Position numbers and translations under genes: made by a program. The notes beneath the pieces were generated by a model that saw nothing but the letters and a program-made list of their open reading frames with translations, did not search any database and had not been told where the DNA came from. Source: Sinotaia quadrata (lineage: Eukaryota; Mollusca; Gastropoda; Architaenioglossa; Viviparidae). Taken from it: a stretch of DNA of 64,000 bases. Positions 11,950 through 25,400 of the stretch are shown piece after piece. The DNA is taken from assembly GCA_028829895.1 (NCBI GenBank), contig CM054178.1, positions 25,846,201 to 25,910,200 on the forward strand, read 5' to 3'. Numbering within the stretch: position 1 is the stretch's first letter; every line of letters begins with the position of its first letter.

Positions 11950-12615
11950 ACCCTTCAAACAGTCAATTAAGTTTCTCACCAGAGATGATTTTGCAGTAGC
12001 AAAGCCTCACTGCATTAATTTCATGATGCATTGAAGCCTTCAAAATTCAGGGCATTCCAATCTAAACATAAAGACTAAGTTCAAAACCAAAAGAGCACTT
12101 TAAAAAAGGAAGCATGCTGATTTAAAAGTCCATCAGAAACCAAATATTTTATGCTCATGCTTAGAAAGCAACCCTTCAACTTGCTAAGACAAAAGCCTTA
12201 CACATTCAATGAGATGTAATGATCAGCTGTGTTAGAATTGGAAATATTGATAAGCCGGCAGCAAAGAAATTGGCCCAGATGCCACTCTCAAATGATGCTA
12301 TAGCTCCACGAATTAACAAACTGGCTCACACTATGGAAGATTAGCTCATAGAACACTAGATTCAAGCAGCAAAGTAGTTTTCCTTTGCAGATGTTGCTTA
12401 CATGGCAATTCTGGTGGTGTATATGCATTTTAACTTGATGGCAATTTAAAGGAAGAATATTTGCTTTCAACATCACTGTGGGGTGGATTTTAAATTGTAT
12501 GTAGACATATGTTCTGATGGAGCTGCAGCAATGACATGGCAGCTTTCCAGATTGATTGCCCAGAACTTAAATGTAAGTCAATGTACTGTTTCATTCACCA
12601 AGAAAAAACAGTGGT
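11950..12615 (+). pseudogene. Decayed hAT-family transposase (BED-type/ZBED-like)
   Basis: Read across frameshifts and stops, the plus strand gives fragments typical of hAT transposases of the ZBED5/SCAND3/FAM200 type. These include an N-terminal KPHCINF...FKTK stretch, KKLAQMPLSNDAIAPRIN with KLAHTMED after it, and near 12510 CSDGAAAMT. The last is the DGA...AMTG region that precedes the catalytic-core His in this group. The C-terminal half, including the dimerisation region, is missing; an LTR-like repeat begins at about 12695. It is an old, inactive relic. The family match is from memory of conserved motifs, not a search. Confidence 0.7.
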
Positions 12616-12694
12616 ATTATATTTAGACTTAAACAGCTTCTTTTGCATGCTAATGTATGTGTTCTTTGTCAAGAGGCACAATCCAGACAAGAGC

Positions 12695-13037
12695 ATGATT
12701 TAATAAATTTATTGTTAAATTTATTGACCTTACACATATTGATAACCTTATGTTGGAGAAGAAAGTGGGTGGATGGGTGCTCACAATGGATTAAATCCAT
12801 CCATGTCTTCTCCTTTAGTAAGAAGTTTTCCACCTTTGAAAATGTATGACAGTAAACGTTTATCTTTAATGTTGTGGAAGAGAGAAAACGTTTACATATC
12901 TGCCAAGTGAGAAAGATGATTGGTGTCTGCCCAAGAATTATTAATAACATAAATTAAGATTCTCATCACTTGTAATTAGTTATGGACGATGAATTAATAA
13001 TAATCACAACCATTAACTAGGTGGCGTTAGCATTACA
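12695..13037 (-). mobile_element. LTR-like dispersed repeat, copy B (truncated)
   Basis: Matches the TGTGACGCC-end portion of copies A and C in inverted orientation and ends ...GGCGTTAGCATTACA. About 1 kb of the other end is absent. The open frames on both strands here are shared with the other copies and are not genes. Confidence 0.75.
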
Positions 13038-13338
13038 ACATAGTAACAAAAGACTACAAATTTCTTAAAATATCAGTTTACAATGACATTTTATTAAAAT
13101 CACACTGCACTGTGTGAATATTTATTTTTATTGAAATTGTGAAAAGTTTCTTAAAACACCAGGGGTGGCTGGTATTTTATTAGAAGCACATTGTTGATTT
13201 TGAGTATTGTTTTATTGTTGAAGTGGTGAAAATTTTCTTAAAATGATAGTGCCCGCTGGCTGGTATTTTAGTAGAAGCATACTGTTGCAAATGAGTGTTT
13301 ATTTTTGGTTGAAGTGTTGTGTTTTATTTCTATCTCAG

Positions 13339-13446
13339 AATCCCATGGACCAAGATATGGTATTTGCCGCTTCTATAACACCCCAGGTAACTGTTGGAAA
13401 GAAAATCAATGTCCTTACCTTCACACTGAGCCAGGAATGCAAAGAG
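13339..13446 (+). CDS. CCCH-Tudor gene, zinc-finger exon
   Basis: Acceptor TTTCTATCTCAG and donor GAG|GTAATT bound a 108-base exon. It starts with two bases of a split codon (xAA) and ends with one base. It encodes the whole CCCH finger, GICRFYNTPGNCWKENQ followed by CPYLH. Confidence 0.85.
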
Positions 13447-16400
13447 GTAATTCTTCAGATATATCCCTTTTCTCCCCTCTCATATTTTATCTTAAAAGCC
13501 ATTTGTATGGTTTCTTACATGTGAACCAACATTTTTTACCAGTGATAAGTTTCCTTTTTTTGTTTGTATTTTTTCTTTATTTTTATTCATAGCATTCAGA
13601 ACTTAAGTATTTTCTTTTAGTCATCTTGAACTAGATAGAATGTGTGTTTTAGAAGATTGTTGTATTTATTGTCTTTCAGTTTTCTTCTCCAAATCATTTA
13701 TATTTATTTAGTCACTTGACTGACACTTAGTGACTGAGTCAGTCACTTTATTTTTGCGATTCAATTATTCTTTAATACTCCAAATTGCTATAATTGGGTC
13801 CATTTCTTGTAGTGTTTAAGTGTACAACAATGAGGTCTCTGTCATTTAATCTCCAACTTATCATATAGACATATTTTAATGCTACTGCTTGTTTTTATTA
13901 GTTCCTTTAATGGGAATACCAACAATAATGAGATCTTAATCTTAAAGAGAGAATGATTTATATAGATGTTATTGAGATTGTTAAATCACCAATCACCATA
14001 TAACTGATTGTTTTGAGCCAGAATTAACACAATACACAAAGATTCTGTGTTGAGTTTTGACACTTATCAAGTCAAGATGTTTCCTGATACTGAATGCATT
14101 TTGTCACAACTTGCCACTAACAGTATTTTCAAATCTCAAAATAATGAAAGACAGATGAAAACTTGCCTTCACTTTACCAGATAAAGTAACTAGTAATGAG
14201 GCAGTTTAACTTAAGTCATCAGTATAACAAAACAAATTACATCCTCAAAGTAAAAACGCAATATACATCATCAGAATAATGAAGCAAAATATGTCTTCAA
14301 AATAATAAAGATTATCAGAATAATAAAGCACTATACATAATCAGAATAATAAGGCACTATATGTTGTCAAAATAATACGACACAATATGTCATCAGAATA
14401 ATAAGGCAATACACATAGAATAATAAGACACAATATGTCATCAGACTAATAGGACAATATACTAGAGCCATTAAAGGGGGAGGGTGTAATTTTATGGATA
14501 ACTCATATCTAGTCAATGAGAAGAACATATTACAGGATTCTTGAACATTTACATGCCAAAAATGTCTACAGTTGGATTTGATTGATTGAAATATGTAGGA
14601 TGTATTTGGGAGGGGAGCAGGGAATGTCCTGGCCATATTCTAGTAGGAGGACAACTGAAAAATGCTTGTCTTGACCAAGATAGAAGTTTCTTGGATTCAA
14701 CAGGAAATTACATTTCATATTTCAGCGCTGCAACTGTGACTGAATTGACGTAAGAACATGGAGAATAATAAAAGTTGTGTTTTGCAGATGTATGTGAAAT
14801 GCTTTTTAAAAAGAAAGACAGTCTATGTCTAGTGTTGTGATCTATTTACCAGACTTAAACAAAACTTGTGTTCTACAAATAAATGTGAGCAGTACTATTT
14901 TGAGTTCTGTGTTCTACAAGTAAATGTGAGCAGTACTGATTTGAGTTCTGTGTTCTACAAGTAAATGTGAGCAGTACTAGTTTGAGTTCTGTGTTGTTAC
15001 AAAAGACCACTATACACTGTTTCCAGATACATATAAAAACTGTAGGCCCTTTCCAACTTAGCAAAACTATCACAAATGAGAAGAAATATTTAGTCTTGGT
15101 TTGAGTGAAGACATATTTTTTTACCATTTCTTTATGGAAGAAAATCCCTTTTATGGAAGAAAATCCCCCACCAGCCACTAATTTACCCTTGCTTAGGTGA
15201 AACTGAAATGGGTGCTATGACTTGAAGAGTTCCTTATTCAGATCAGGAAATATCACTATGTCTTCTACTTACAGATCAGGAAATATCACTGTCTTGAACA
15301 TTTCTACTTATACAGATCAGGAAATATCACTATGTCTTGAACATTTCTACTTACAGATCAGGAAATATCACTGTCTTGAACATTTCTACTTACAGATCAG
15401 GAAATATCACTATGTCTTGAACATTTCTACTTACAGATCAGGAAATATCACTACATCTTCTACTTACATATCAATATGTCTTGAACACTTCTAATTACTA
15501 GTTCATTGTAAAGAAAAACAGTTCAAGTTTAAATAATATCTTGAAGAACCAACATTGAGGTTGTGCTGTTTGAAAGTGGTGTTATCAAGACACGAAGATA
15601 CTTTTCTATTTGATCTGAAGGATTTCCCTTAGAAAGACATATTTATGAATCTGTGAATAAAATCCCACAGATCCAACATATTGTACAGAAACATGGATTG
15701 TTTGATTAGTCATGCCTTTGGGAAGATGATTGATTAAACTATAGTGCTCCCATCCCTGCATATTTATTACCAGCCAAATGGTAAGTTCCAGTCCCTTCAC
15801 TAGCCAGCAGTATTCATTAACACATCTTCCCATAAGTGATCAGTCAAATTAAAGGCTTGCATTTATAAAAATTAATGATCAACAGTTAGTCTGTTTCAGC
15901 ATTAAATGAAGCAGCTTGAGATAACAGCTGAGTATCTGCCAAAGCTCAAATTTAACTTCTTTGTTTTATAAGTTTGAAGTAGTTTCAAGTTGAGCATTAT
16001 ATAATACAGATATCTTCATTTATGAAGATATTATTATCAATGATCAGCTTTATGAAGATATCTGTATTATATGTTTTATGAACTGAACATTGATAATATT
16101 GATATCTTTGTAAAGTTAAGTAGTGTTGTACTAATTGACATTCATTATATATTCACTTTTTTTTTTTAAAGATGTATCTGGAAATCTTAAGAAGGTATTG
16201 GTGTTTGATGAAGATCAGTCACTGATCTTGCCAAAAGAGGGGTCATTAGTTGCTGTAGAAGTCAGCTGTCTACAAAATCCATCATTCTTCTATATTGTCC
16301 AGATCTGGGGGCCTAATACAATTGATCAAGTTGCCAGCCAAAGTGAAGGTAATTGAGTGTGGTCTGAAGGTATTGAATGTGGTATGATGGCACTGAATGT

Positions 16401-19400
16401 GGTCTGAAGTTATTGAATGTGGTTTGAAGGTATTGAATGTGGTCTGAAGGCATTGAGTGTGGTCTGAAGGTATTGAATGTGGTCTGAAGGCATTGAGTGT
16501 GGTCTGAAGGCATTGAATGTGGTCTGAAGGTATTGAATGTGGTCTGAAGGTATTGAATGTGATCTGATAGCAATGAGTATAGTCTGAAGGTATCGTAAAT
16601 TTGGTTGTAGAGTAGTTTGGTATGTAATTAAAGTTGTGGACATTGTCTCTAGTTTTGACAGAAAAAAATGTAATCTTAGATTGCCGGAATCATGCCTCAT
16701 ATTCATTTATTTTCCAGGATCAGCAGTTTAATACTTTAACTTCTTATTCTAATTTTCTTTTCCCACTCATCCATCCTAGCTAAATTCTTAATTAAAATGT
16801 CTGCCATTTGCTCATTAGATGTGAAGAAATTTCTTCAGGGTGAAACACTCGAGAGTTTGAATAAAGCTATGACGTAAGTTAATTTATTTGCTATTAAATT
16901 ATTTCCTTAATGTTTTTTACATAATATAACATTCCCTTTTAATTTGTTGCTTACAATTGTACAATTTGATACATAGTTTTACACTGGTAATTACTTCTTT
17001 TTATACACCTTTATTTAGCTTCACCTGAACTGTGTTTATATACACTTTTACAAATCAAGGGAACTAATCAATCTCTGCTCACAAACCATAGAATCAAAGG
17101 AGGCAGTCAGTCTCTACATTCATGCATGCATAGGTGGCTATCTCTTTCAAATCAAGGGAGATAATATGTATGCCACTGAAAGCAAGAGAGATACTTGATT
17201 TTCACATATATACATAAAGCAGTGTCCAAACCATTTTTTGGGACTAGTTCACATGCCATGTATAAAACCAACAAGTGACCTAACATTTCTTACCCTAATT
17301 GCCTGAATTGTCAAATTATATAGAAATGCAGTTTTCACTGTTTTAAAGAGATAAAATAATGTTCTCTTGATTAAAAGTCATGTATCTCAAATATACATTT
17401 TATTTTACATGTAACTGCAAAATGTCAATGTGAGACTTCGGCACTGTTTCTCATAAACAAGACTCCTGATATCAGGCATGATGAACTAGCAAAATGAAGC
17501 AAACTCTCTAAATGATTGTGATCAGTGATCTTGTCATGCACTTCACAGTCTTCACATAGATATGTGCTGCCAGATAGTGACATCATGAAAGTTGTGTCTC
17601 TGTGAATGCCAAGATACTTTTCCTGTGAAACATAATTTTTGTAAAAATCCAACAAGGGGACATTGTTTCACTTTTTCTTCAAATCAGGCGCACACTGAAA
17701 ATCAATATAAAATCTTTTACAGATGTTCTGGAGCCTCATTTATACTAATGGAGTTAAAAGAGATTGAAACTCATCCCTCTTTTTTTAAAATTTTGTATCA
17801 AATTTTTTCATTGGTTCTGATATAATTCTATGGTATTTTTGAGAGTCTTGAACATCACACTTCATCAGAGCTAGAAAATGCACAAAGTTCTTGTTTTTAA
17901 CTTGTGTTTCTAAAAGATATAAGTTCATTTCAAAAGCCTTGACTTGATCAAACATAGCATTAATTAATTGACCTTGTCCTTGGAAACATGACTTGTTCAA
18001 GAGGGTAATTATATCCACAAACAGCAAATTCACACTTCCAATCCATTATCATTGAATTCGTCGACTAGTTTTCCTGTTCCTTCCATGACTGTTTGCATTT
18101 CCTCTTCTTGACATGCTGACATCCCCCCCCCCCCCCCAACATCAGAATTCACAATAGTAAAATAATATCTTTGAATTCTTCCTCTAGTTTGTTTAATAAA
18201 TCTTTAAATTCCCTATAACACAGGGGATTTTGGAATGAATAAAGTTGACTACTTTAGTAACTACTGTTATTGTGCTGTCAGCTTTCAGGAATTTAGCACA
18301 AAAATTCTCTTGGTGGATTAAACAATGATGCTGCATAACAGCTATTTCCAACTTTAGTTGTCTTTTCTTGGATTCACTTAACCAACCCTTTGTGGCTCCC
18401 TACCATTGCTAAGGCCCCTTCAGTTATTACACCTGACAGATTTGTCAAATTCAAATGGTCAGTTCAAGATTTCAGTTACACCCTTAATAAATCAACAATT
18501 TTTGTGGTGCCTTTAAATGAGACTAAGGCAAACATTTTTTCAGTAATAAAATCTTTTTTTCAACTCCACATACATATCTAGCTAATTGAGCAGTATCACT
18601 TACATCTGTATTTTCAAGTGATATTCATAACTTGAAGCTTTTGATTTCAATGTATTCTCTACACTGGTAGCTAACTCATCAATGTATTCTCTACACTGGT
18701 AGCTATCTCATCAATGTAATGAACCATATCTATCATGATAAGCTTATCTTAGCATATTGCATTTTTTTTCCTCAGGACATATGTCAGTAAAATGTTCAAA
18801 ACATTCATTAATAATTCACCATGAAGTAAGGTTTTGACTTTTTGGTGATTATTTCACCTACTACATGATTCTGACTAGGAAGATATATTCTTGAAAAGGG
18901 CTGAAAATACATTGCCTTCATAAAAATGGTCTTTAAATTTGTCAAACATATCTGTGTTTAGTGTCTTAATGCTTAATGCTTATTCACATTAAACTCCGTA
19001 AGAATTGGAATCACCTCATTACATATGAAGCAAATTAGCTTATTCTTCATTTCAAGAAAAAAAAAGGTTAAGATATGTTCACCTTGCTTGAAATGTTCTA
19101 CATTCATCAGCATCTTTACTTTTCTTACTTGATTTTGAGGCCATGGTTACTAATACTAATAGTGAACTAAAAGAAATCAGTTAAATGTGAACAATCCCAA
19201 ATCAATAAAAGTAGGAAACTATTCAAACAACTGGCAATACATGTAAAGTTGATTCAAGCAAAACGGGCACTTGAGTTGGTATCTAGCTGGCTTTTGGTTG
19301 GTATTTTGTGTACTCTTTCAAATCTATCATTTTTTTTTTTTTTGGTATGTGGTATCCTATCTAACACTTTACCATCTCAGAGAGAAAGTCTTCCTCCCTT

Positions 19401-22400
19401 CTGTGGTTACACACCCACCCTCCACTTCCATCCATTTTTATCTTTTCTTCCATGATTAAAGCAAAGTGGTTGGGTGCATGGATTTTTTTCATTATAGTGT
19501 AAAGTGGTTCCAAGAGCCACAGAACAGGACTTGACAGGTCACTTTGAACACCCCTATTCTAGAGATAAAGGCATTCAAAGAGCTCTGAAAATGCATCTAA
19601 CATTCTGAATATTGCATATCAAGCACCATTGTCTTAGAAATGCATCACTTACTGAATGAACCAAATGGTATGTAAAACTTTGATTGCATTATTATCACAA
19701 ACTTTTAAAAAAATATATCCATCATACTGAATGAACCAAATGGTATGTAAAACTTTGATTGCATTACTATCACAAACTTTTAAAAAAATATATCCATCAT
19801 ACTGAATGAACCAAAGTGTATGGAACTTTGATTGCCTAACTATCACAAACACTTTTAATAGTTTAGACATTTTCCTGTATGAAAGAATTGTTACCATATC
19901 ATGAGCAAGAATTTATGCTTATAAAATCATGAAATAACTTTTTATATTAAATTAATAATTTTTAATGTAAATGATGTTTACTCTTGAATATATGTTGTGT
20001 AACAAAATGAACTTAGGTCACAACAATAAAATAAGAATATTTTTCTTAAGTGCAGTGTTAAATTAAAGTTTTTGCAAAACTGGTTGTGTTGTTTAGTGTA
20101 TTTTATTTGTATTTCTTTTCTTTTATTTTATTTGTATTTGAACAGTATTCTCAGTGTAACAATTTTTTATAAATATTTTAACTAGATATTTTGTGGATAG
20201 AAAACACCATGGAAATCTATGAACATATATTTATATGTAGAAAAGAATTTTATATTTAATTAATGGATAGAATAAGCATGGATATTTACAACTTTTCTGA
20301 TGAAAATTTAATTCTAGTATATTTTACAAAAGCTAAAAGGCATTTCATAATTTTCCATAGTAATTAAATTATACTATTTATATGTAATAATATTTCACAT
20401 TCCTTTAATTTAATGACACTTATCCTTTACAGAAAATAACTTCTGTCTCTCATTTCTAATGTTTTTATTTCCATAAATAAGATGTCTATAACTGTTATTT
20501 ATGTACTTTTTCGGGATTTTTTCCCAGAAATTTCTACAAAGATAAACGTCTTGATACTGATTATTCACTATATGCACCTGGAGAGGCAGTGGCTGCTCAG
20601 TCGAAAAATTCAAATATGTGGCTACGAGCCAAGATCATGAATGTGGACCCAGATAAGGAAAAAGTACAGGTTGGAAAGAGTAAACAATCTTGGGATTTTT
20701 GTTAGTGTCAAAATAACTGAAACCCATTAAGTATATACTGAAAACAAATATATCCATTGTACAAATGCATAGTGTTATTCTTGAAAACTATTCTTTATAT
20801 ACAAATTATATCAAAGAGCACCTTTCTTTGCATACAAACTCTTATATATCATTCTTGACACATAAATGAAGCAATCATACACTACTGTTTTTCACTTCCA
20901 AAGTCAATCATAGAATGCCATTCTTCTCTCAAATTTAGTCAGATGAAACATTTGTCACACAAACTCATTTATCACAAAGTATGTATAAACTCACTTATAG
21001 AATGAATACACATAAAAAACTCACTTATAGAATACACATAAAAAACTCACTTGTAGAATACACATAAACTCACTTATAGAATACACATAAACTCACTTAT
21101 AGAATACAATTATTCAAACAAATTATCTTGTGGAACACAATTCTTCACATAGAAATTCACTTGTGGAACACAATTCTTCACATAGAAATTCACTTGTGGA
21201 ACACAATTCTTCACATAGAAATTCACTTGTGGAACACAATTCTTCACATAGAAATTCAGTTATGGAACACAATTCTTCACATAGAAATTTAGTTATAGAA
21301 CACAATTCTTCATACACAAATTCAGGTATAGAATGCAATTCTTCACACAAATTCAGGTATAGAATACAATTCTTCACACAAATTCAGTTATAGAACACAA
21401 TTCTTCATGTACAATTAGAATACAATTATAGTACAGTTATAGAATACAATTCTTCACATACAAATTTAGTTATAGAACACAATTCTTCACATACAAATTC
21501 AGGTATAGAACACAATTCTTTAAATCATTCACAAACAAATCCAAATATAGAACACAGTTCTTTAAATTCTTCACATACAAATTCAGTTATAGAATAAATA
21601 CACTTATTCGAATAAAATTCATTTATAGAATGCAGTTATGCACATACAAATTCTGTTTTAGAATATATTTATTCACATACATACTCATTTATTATAGATC
21701 ACATTGATTCACATATATACAGTTATCATAGCATACAAATTAACACCTAGTATTCATGTATATTGTCTGTTTGATATATTAGAGAAACCCTATAAACTGT
21801 TTATTGTTCATTCTCTACATACCCCTAAATACTTTTTACTCTTTTATTTTTTCTTCTTTCTTGATGCTTGATGATTTCAGGTAATATTTGTAGACTTTGG
21901 AGACACAGAATGGGTGCCAGAACATAATATTCGGCAGTTGGACATGCGTTTTATACATCTTCCTCCACAAGCTTTGGAGTGTTGTCTGGCAGGAGTTGTA
22001 CCTCCACAGCCATATCAATCATGGCCCAAAGAATCTGGGTGTGTCTTGTTTACACAGTGGCTTTTATTATCTGTACAGACATTAGTGCTCCCTGTAAGAA
22101 TTGTGTTACTTTTGGGGGCATCAAATTCATTGCTCTATCATATAACCTGTTGTACTTCCATTAGGATTGGAGAGCCATATGTTCACTTAGTTGTACAAAA
22201 GTCTAGGCCAAAATGTCCATTACCATATATGATGCTTATACAGAGAGAACAGACCCAGAGAGATCTAACTGCCCCTCAGAGAGGTCAGGACCTCTGCCTC
22301 CCTATCTTTTTCTCCAACTGTACTTTACTTTCAGGTACTAAGGGGAGATTACTAATATTGGTGGTCATACTGTCTGATTAGTAGAGTAGATTTGCTAATC

Positions 22401-25400
22401 TAGCCATTCTTGCACAGAGGGCTGCCGATTTAGCAAGAGAGCCAGATTTACTGAGAGTGCATAAAAGATTTTAGTTTAATTCTGTATTAAATTTAATGTT
22501 ACAAGTTTACTGTATGTAGTATTTAAAAAATCCAAATAAGAGAAACATTTGATAATGCTAAAAAAAATGATTAGTATGTACCTGTCTAATTTCATTGAAA
22601 TGATCTTTTCATATCAGTTCTGTCCAGTAAGTATACAGTAAAAGAAACATACAAATGTAATACAGCACAGATGAAATCTTGCATTTTCTACTCAGTGCAG
22701 TCACTTCAAAAACATGTCATAGGTTTTTATCTGCTTTAATGAAGGTACTTGTCAATGGCAAGCTTTGTCATGCATTCGCCTTACTAGCATTATGTCAGTA
22801 CTGAAGGTGTCTGGTTGTTCAGGAAGTGTAACCCTGCCTCATTTACATCACGCCTGGAGGCCAGATTATTTTTATTAAATGGGATGAATTAGCAAGAGGG
22901 CACCAAACTCTAATCTCTTTTCTCCCTGGATTCTTATGAGCCCTTCACCTTGGCTAGTGTGTGAGTGTGGATCTCCCTATCCCTATTTGGAGACTTAATT
23001 GTTACATAAATTCTTAAATCGTCAAAGTCGCCTGGCCTTGGGCACTCCTTATGATGGTATTTTTTGTAAGTGTCAGAGTTGGAGTAAACAACACAAGTTG
23101 AGAATATGCTAGGAAATTGCTGATGCCATTTAAACCAATTCCAACTGGGTGAGTAGTATATCTGACTAATAATCTCACACATTTTCATATCAATTTCATC
23201 CAATAGGGAAGGACCGGAAATTTCTTTGTTGAAGAAATACTCTATTCTAACCACTTTGAATTTGAACATTTAGTCCAGTTATGAAGGTGATTATTAGCTT
23301 ATTTTAAGTTAACTGACTGATAGAGGAAGAATGGACTTAGAATATTTCGTACATGTTTGCTATTGATCTATGATTTGAATTGAAGAATGCTTATGTAATT
23401 GAACCATTATTTCTATGTTCATTAATTTGATTACATTGTACATTGTACTTGTGAATTTTGATTAATGCTATATTTCTTATGCTGTACATGTGTTGGGCTA
23501 AATGAAATTGTTGCAGGATTTGTAAGTTGAGAATGTTTGTAAGAGAGAAAGGAGTTTAGAGATGATTTAGTGCTGCCTTAATTTGACTTTTACAGAGAAG
23601 AGCAAGCCTTTTTGGTTGTCACTTCACACCTCTGTCACTTACTGTACTCAATACATTGGTGTGCGCATCCAGAGTTGTTGTCAACTTACCAGTAAATCGT
23701 GTTTCTGTAAGTTGATTCCTGTGAATTCCATTCGAGAACCAATATGGCAGATATTTGTGACCTGAGTTTGGTCTCAAGAATTCACAAAGATCATTGTGAA
23801 CATTCTTCGTGGTGTGTTGAGTAAATCTTTGAGAGCATTCCTATTGATGTGCTTGATAGCGCATGTGAAATTCAGGACGATTCTCTATGAACTTGATTAT
23901 ACATTTATACTATTGACTGCTTATGTCTATGTTAGGATAAACTGAATGATTGTTCAGCGTTAATCAAACATTATTGTAAAGTGATGTAAATGTCAACCCT
24001 CTTTGATTATATTTATATGTTATATATTTGATTGTTGATTTAATAAATTTATTGTTAAATTTATTGACTTTCTTACATGTATTGATATGTTGGAAAGACA
24101 GTTGGTGAATAGGGGCTTGCTAAATATAGATTAAAGACAGATTTGTCTTCTCCTTTAATAAGAAGTTTTCTGGCTACAGAAATATTGTGACGGTAAATGT
24201 TTGTCTTTAATGTTGTGTAAGAGAGAAAACGTTTGCAGTGCCTGCATATCCGCCAAGTGAGAGAGCTGAGTGGTGTCTTCTGGAGAAGTATTAATAACAT
24301 AAATTTTAAGATTCTCATCACTTGTAATTAGTTATGGATGATTAATTAATAATAATAACCATAACCATTAACTAGGTGGTGTTGGCGTCACAGCTAGTAT
24401 GTCTGCTTGAACATATGACCTTCCTATGATATGCACTTCAAGTAAGCATTCAGGTGATCCATTTAACTGCAAAAATCCCTTTTCACTAATATCCAAAGGA
24501 ACGGTCAGTGTATTGTCTATGTAAATAATATTAATTAATGAAAATCTGGATGCTAGTTATAAAAAATGGCATTCAACTTCAAGGGCCTTTTCTACAAAAC
24601 TGAACCTGTAAAATTTAATTTTTATTTTTATTTTTAATTTTTTTATTTTATTTTTTTGGTGGGGGCAAGCAAGAAGGAGAAAAGGTTTTTTATTCTGGTA
24701 ATTCACACATTGTAACTGTCCCTCACAGAAGTCAGTCACACATTGTAGCTGTCCCTCAGAGAGGTCATTTACACATTATAACTATCCTCGGAGAGGTCAG
24801 TCACACATTGTAACTAACCATTGAAGAGAGGTCAGTCTCTCAGTGTAAGTATCTCTCACAGAGGTAAGTCATATATTGTAATTGTCCATCAGAGGTTACT
24901 CACATAACTGCCCCTCGGAGAGTTCAGACACATAACTGTCCCTCACGTGTGATTTCTGTGAGGGACAGTTATGTGTCTGAACTCTCCGAGGGGCAGTTAT
25001 GTGAGTCTAACCTCTGATGGACAGTTACAATATGTGACTGATTTCTATTGTCACTGTCCATCAGAAAGGTCAGTCACACATTGTAAATATCTCTCATAGA
25101 GGTCAGTCACATATTGTAACTGTCCATCAGAGATGTCAGTCACACATTGTAACTGACCATTGAAGAGAAGTCAGTCTCATTGTATCTCTCACAGAGGTTA
25201 GTCATATAACTGACCCTCAGAGAGGTCAGACACATAACTGTCCCTCACAGAAGTCAGTCACACATTGTAACAGTCCATCAGGGAGGTCAGTCACACATTT
25301 TACTTTTATACTTATTGCCCATTCATTTTCCATTAATGTGTTAGTCTCTTTCCATAAACATTTCATTTACACGAGCAACAGACTTCCACATGCAATTTGT

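Noticed and set aside
16801..16840. Acceptor TTCTTCAG|GG for the 55-base exon
   Set aside because: In the incoming phase it gives an immediate TGA; the upstream acceptor CTCATTAG restores an open frame and a sensible linker.
21914..22381. 155-residue frame overlapping the Tudor exon
   Set aside because: It is in a different phase from the Tudor coding frame and runs through the donor into intron sequence.
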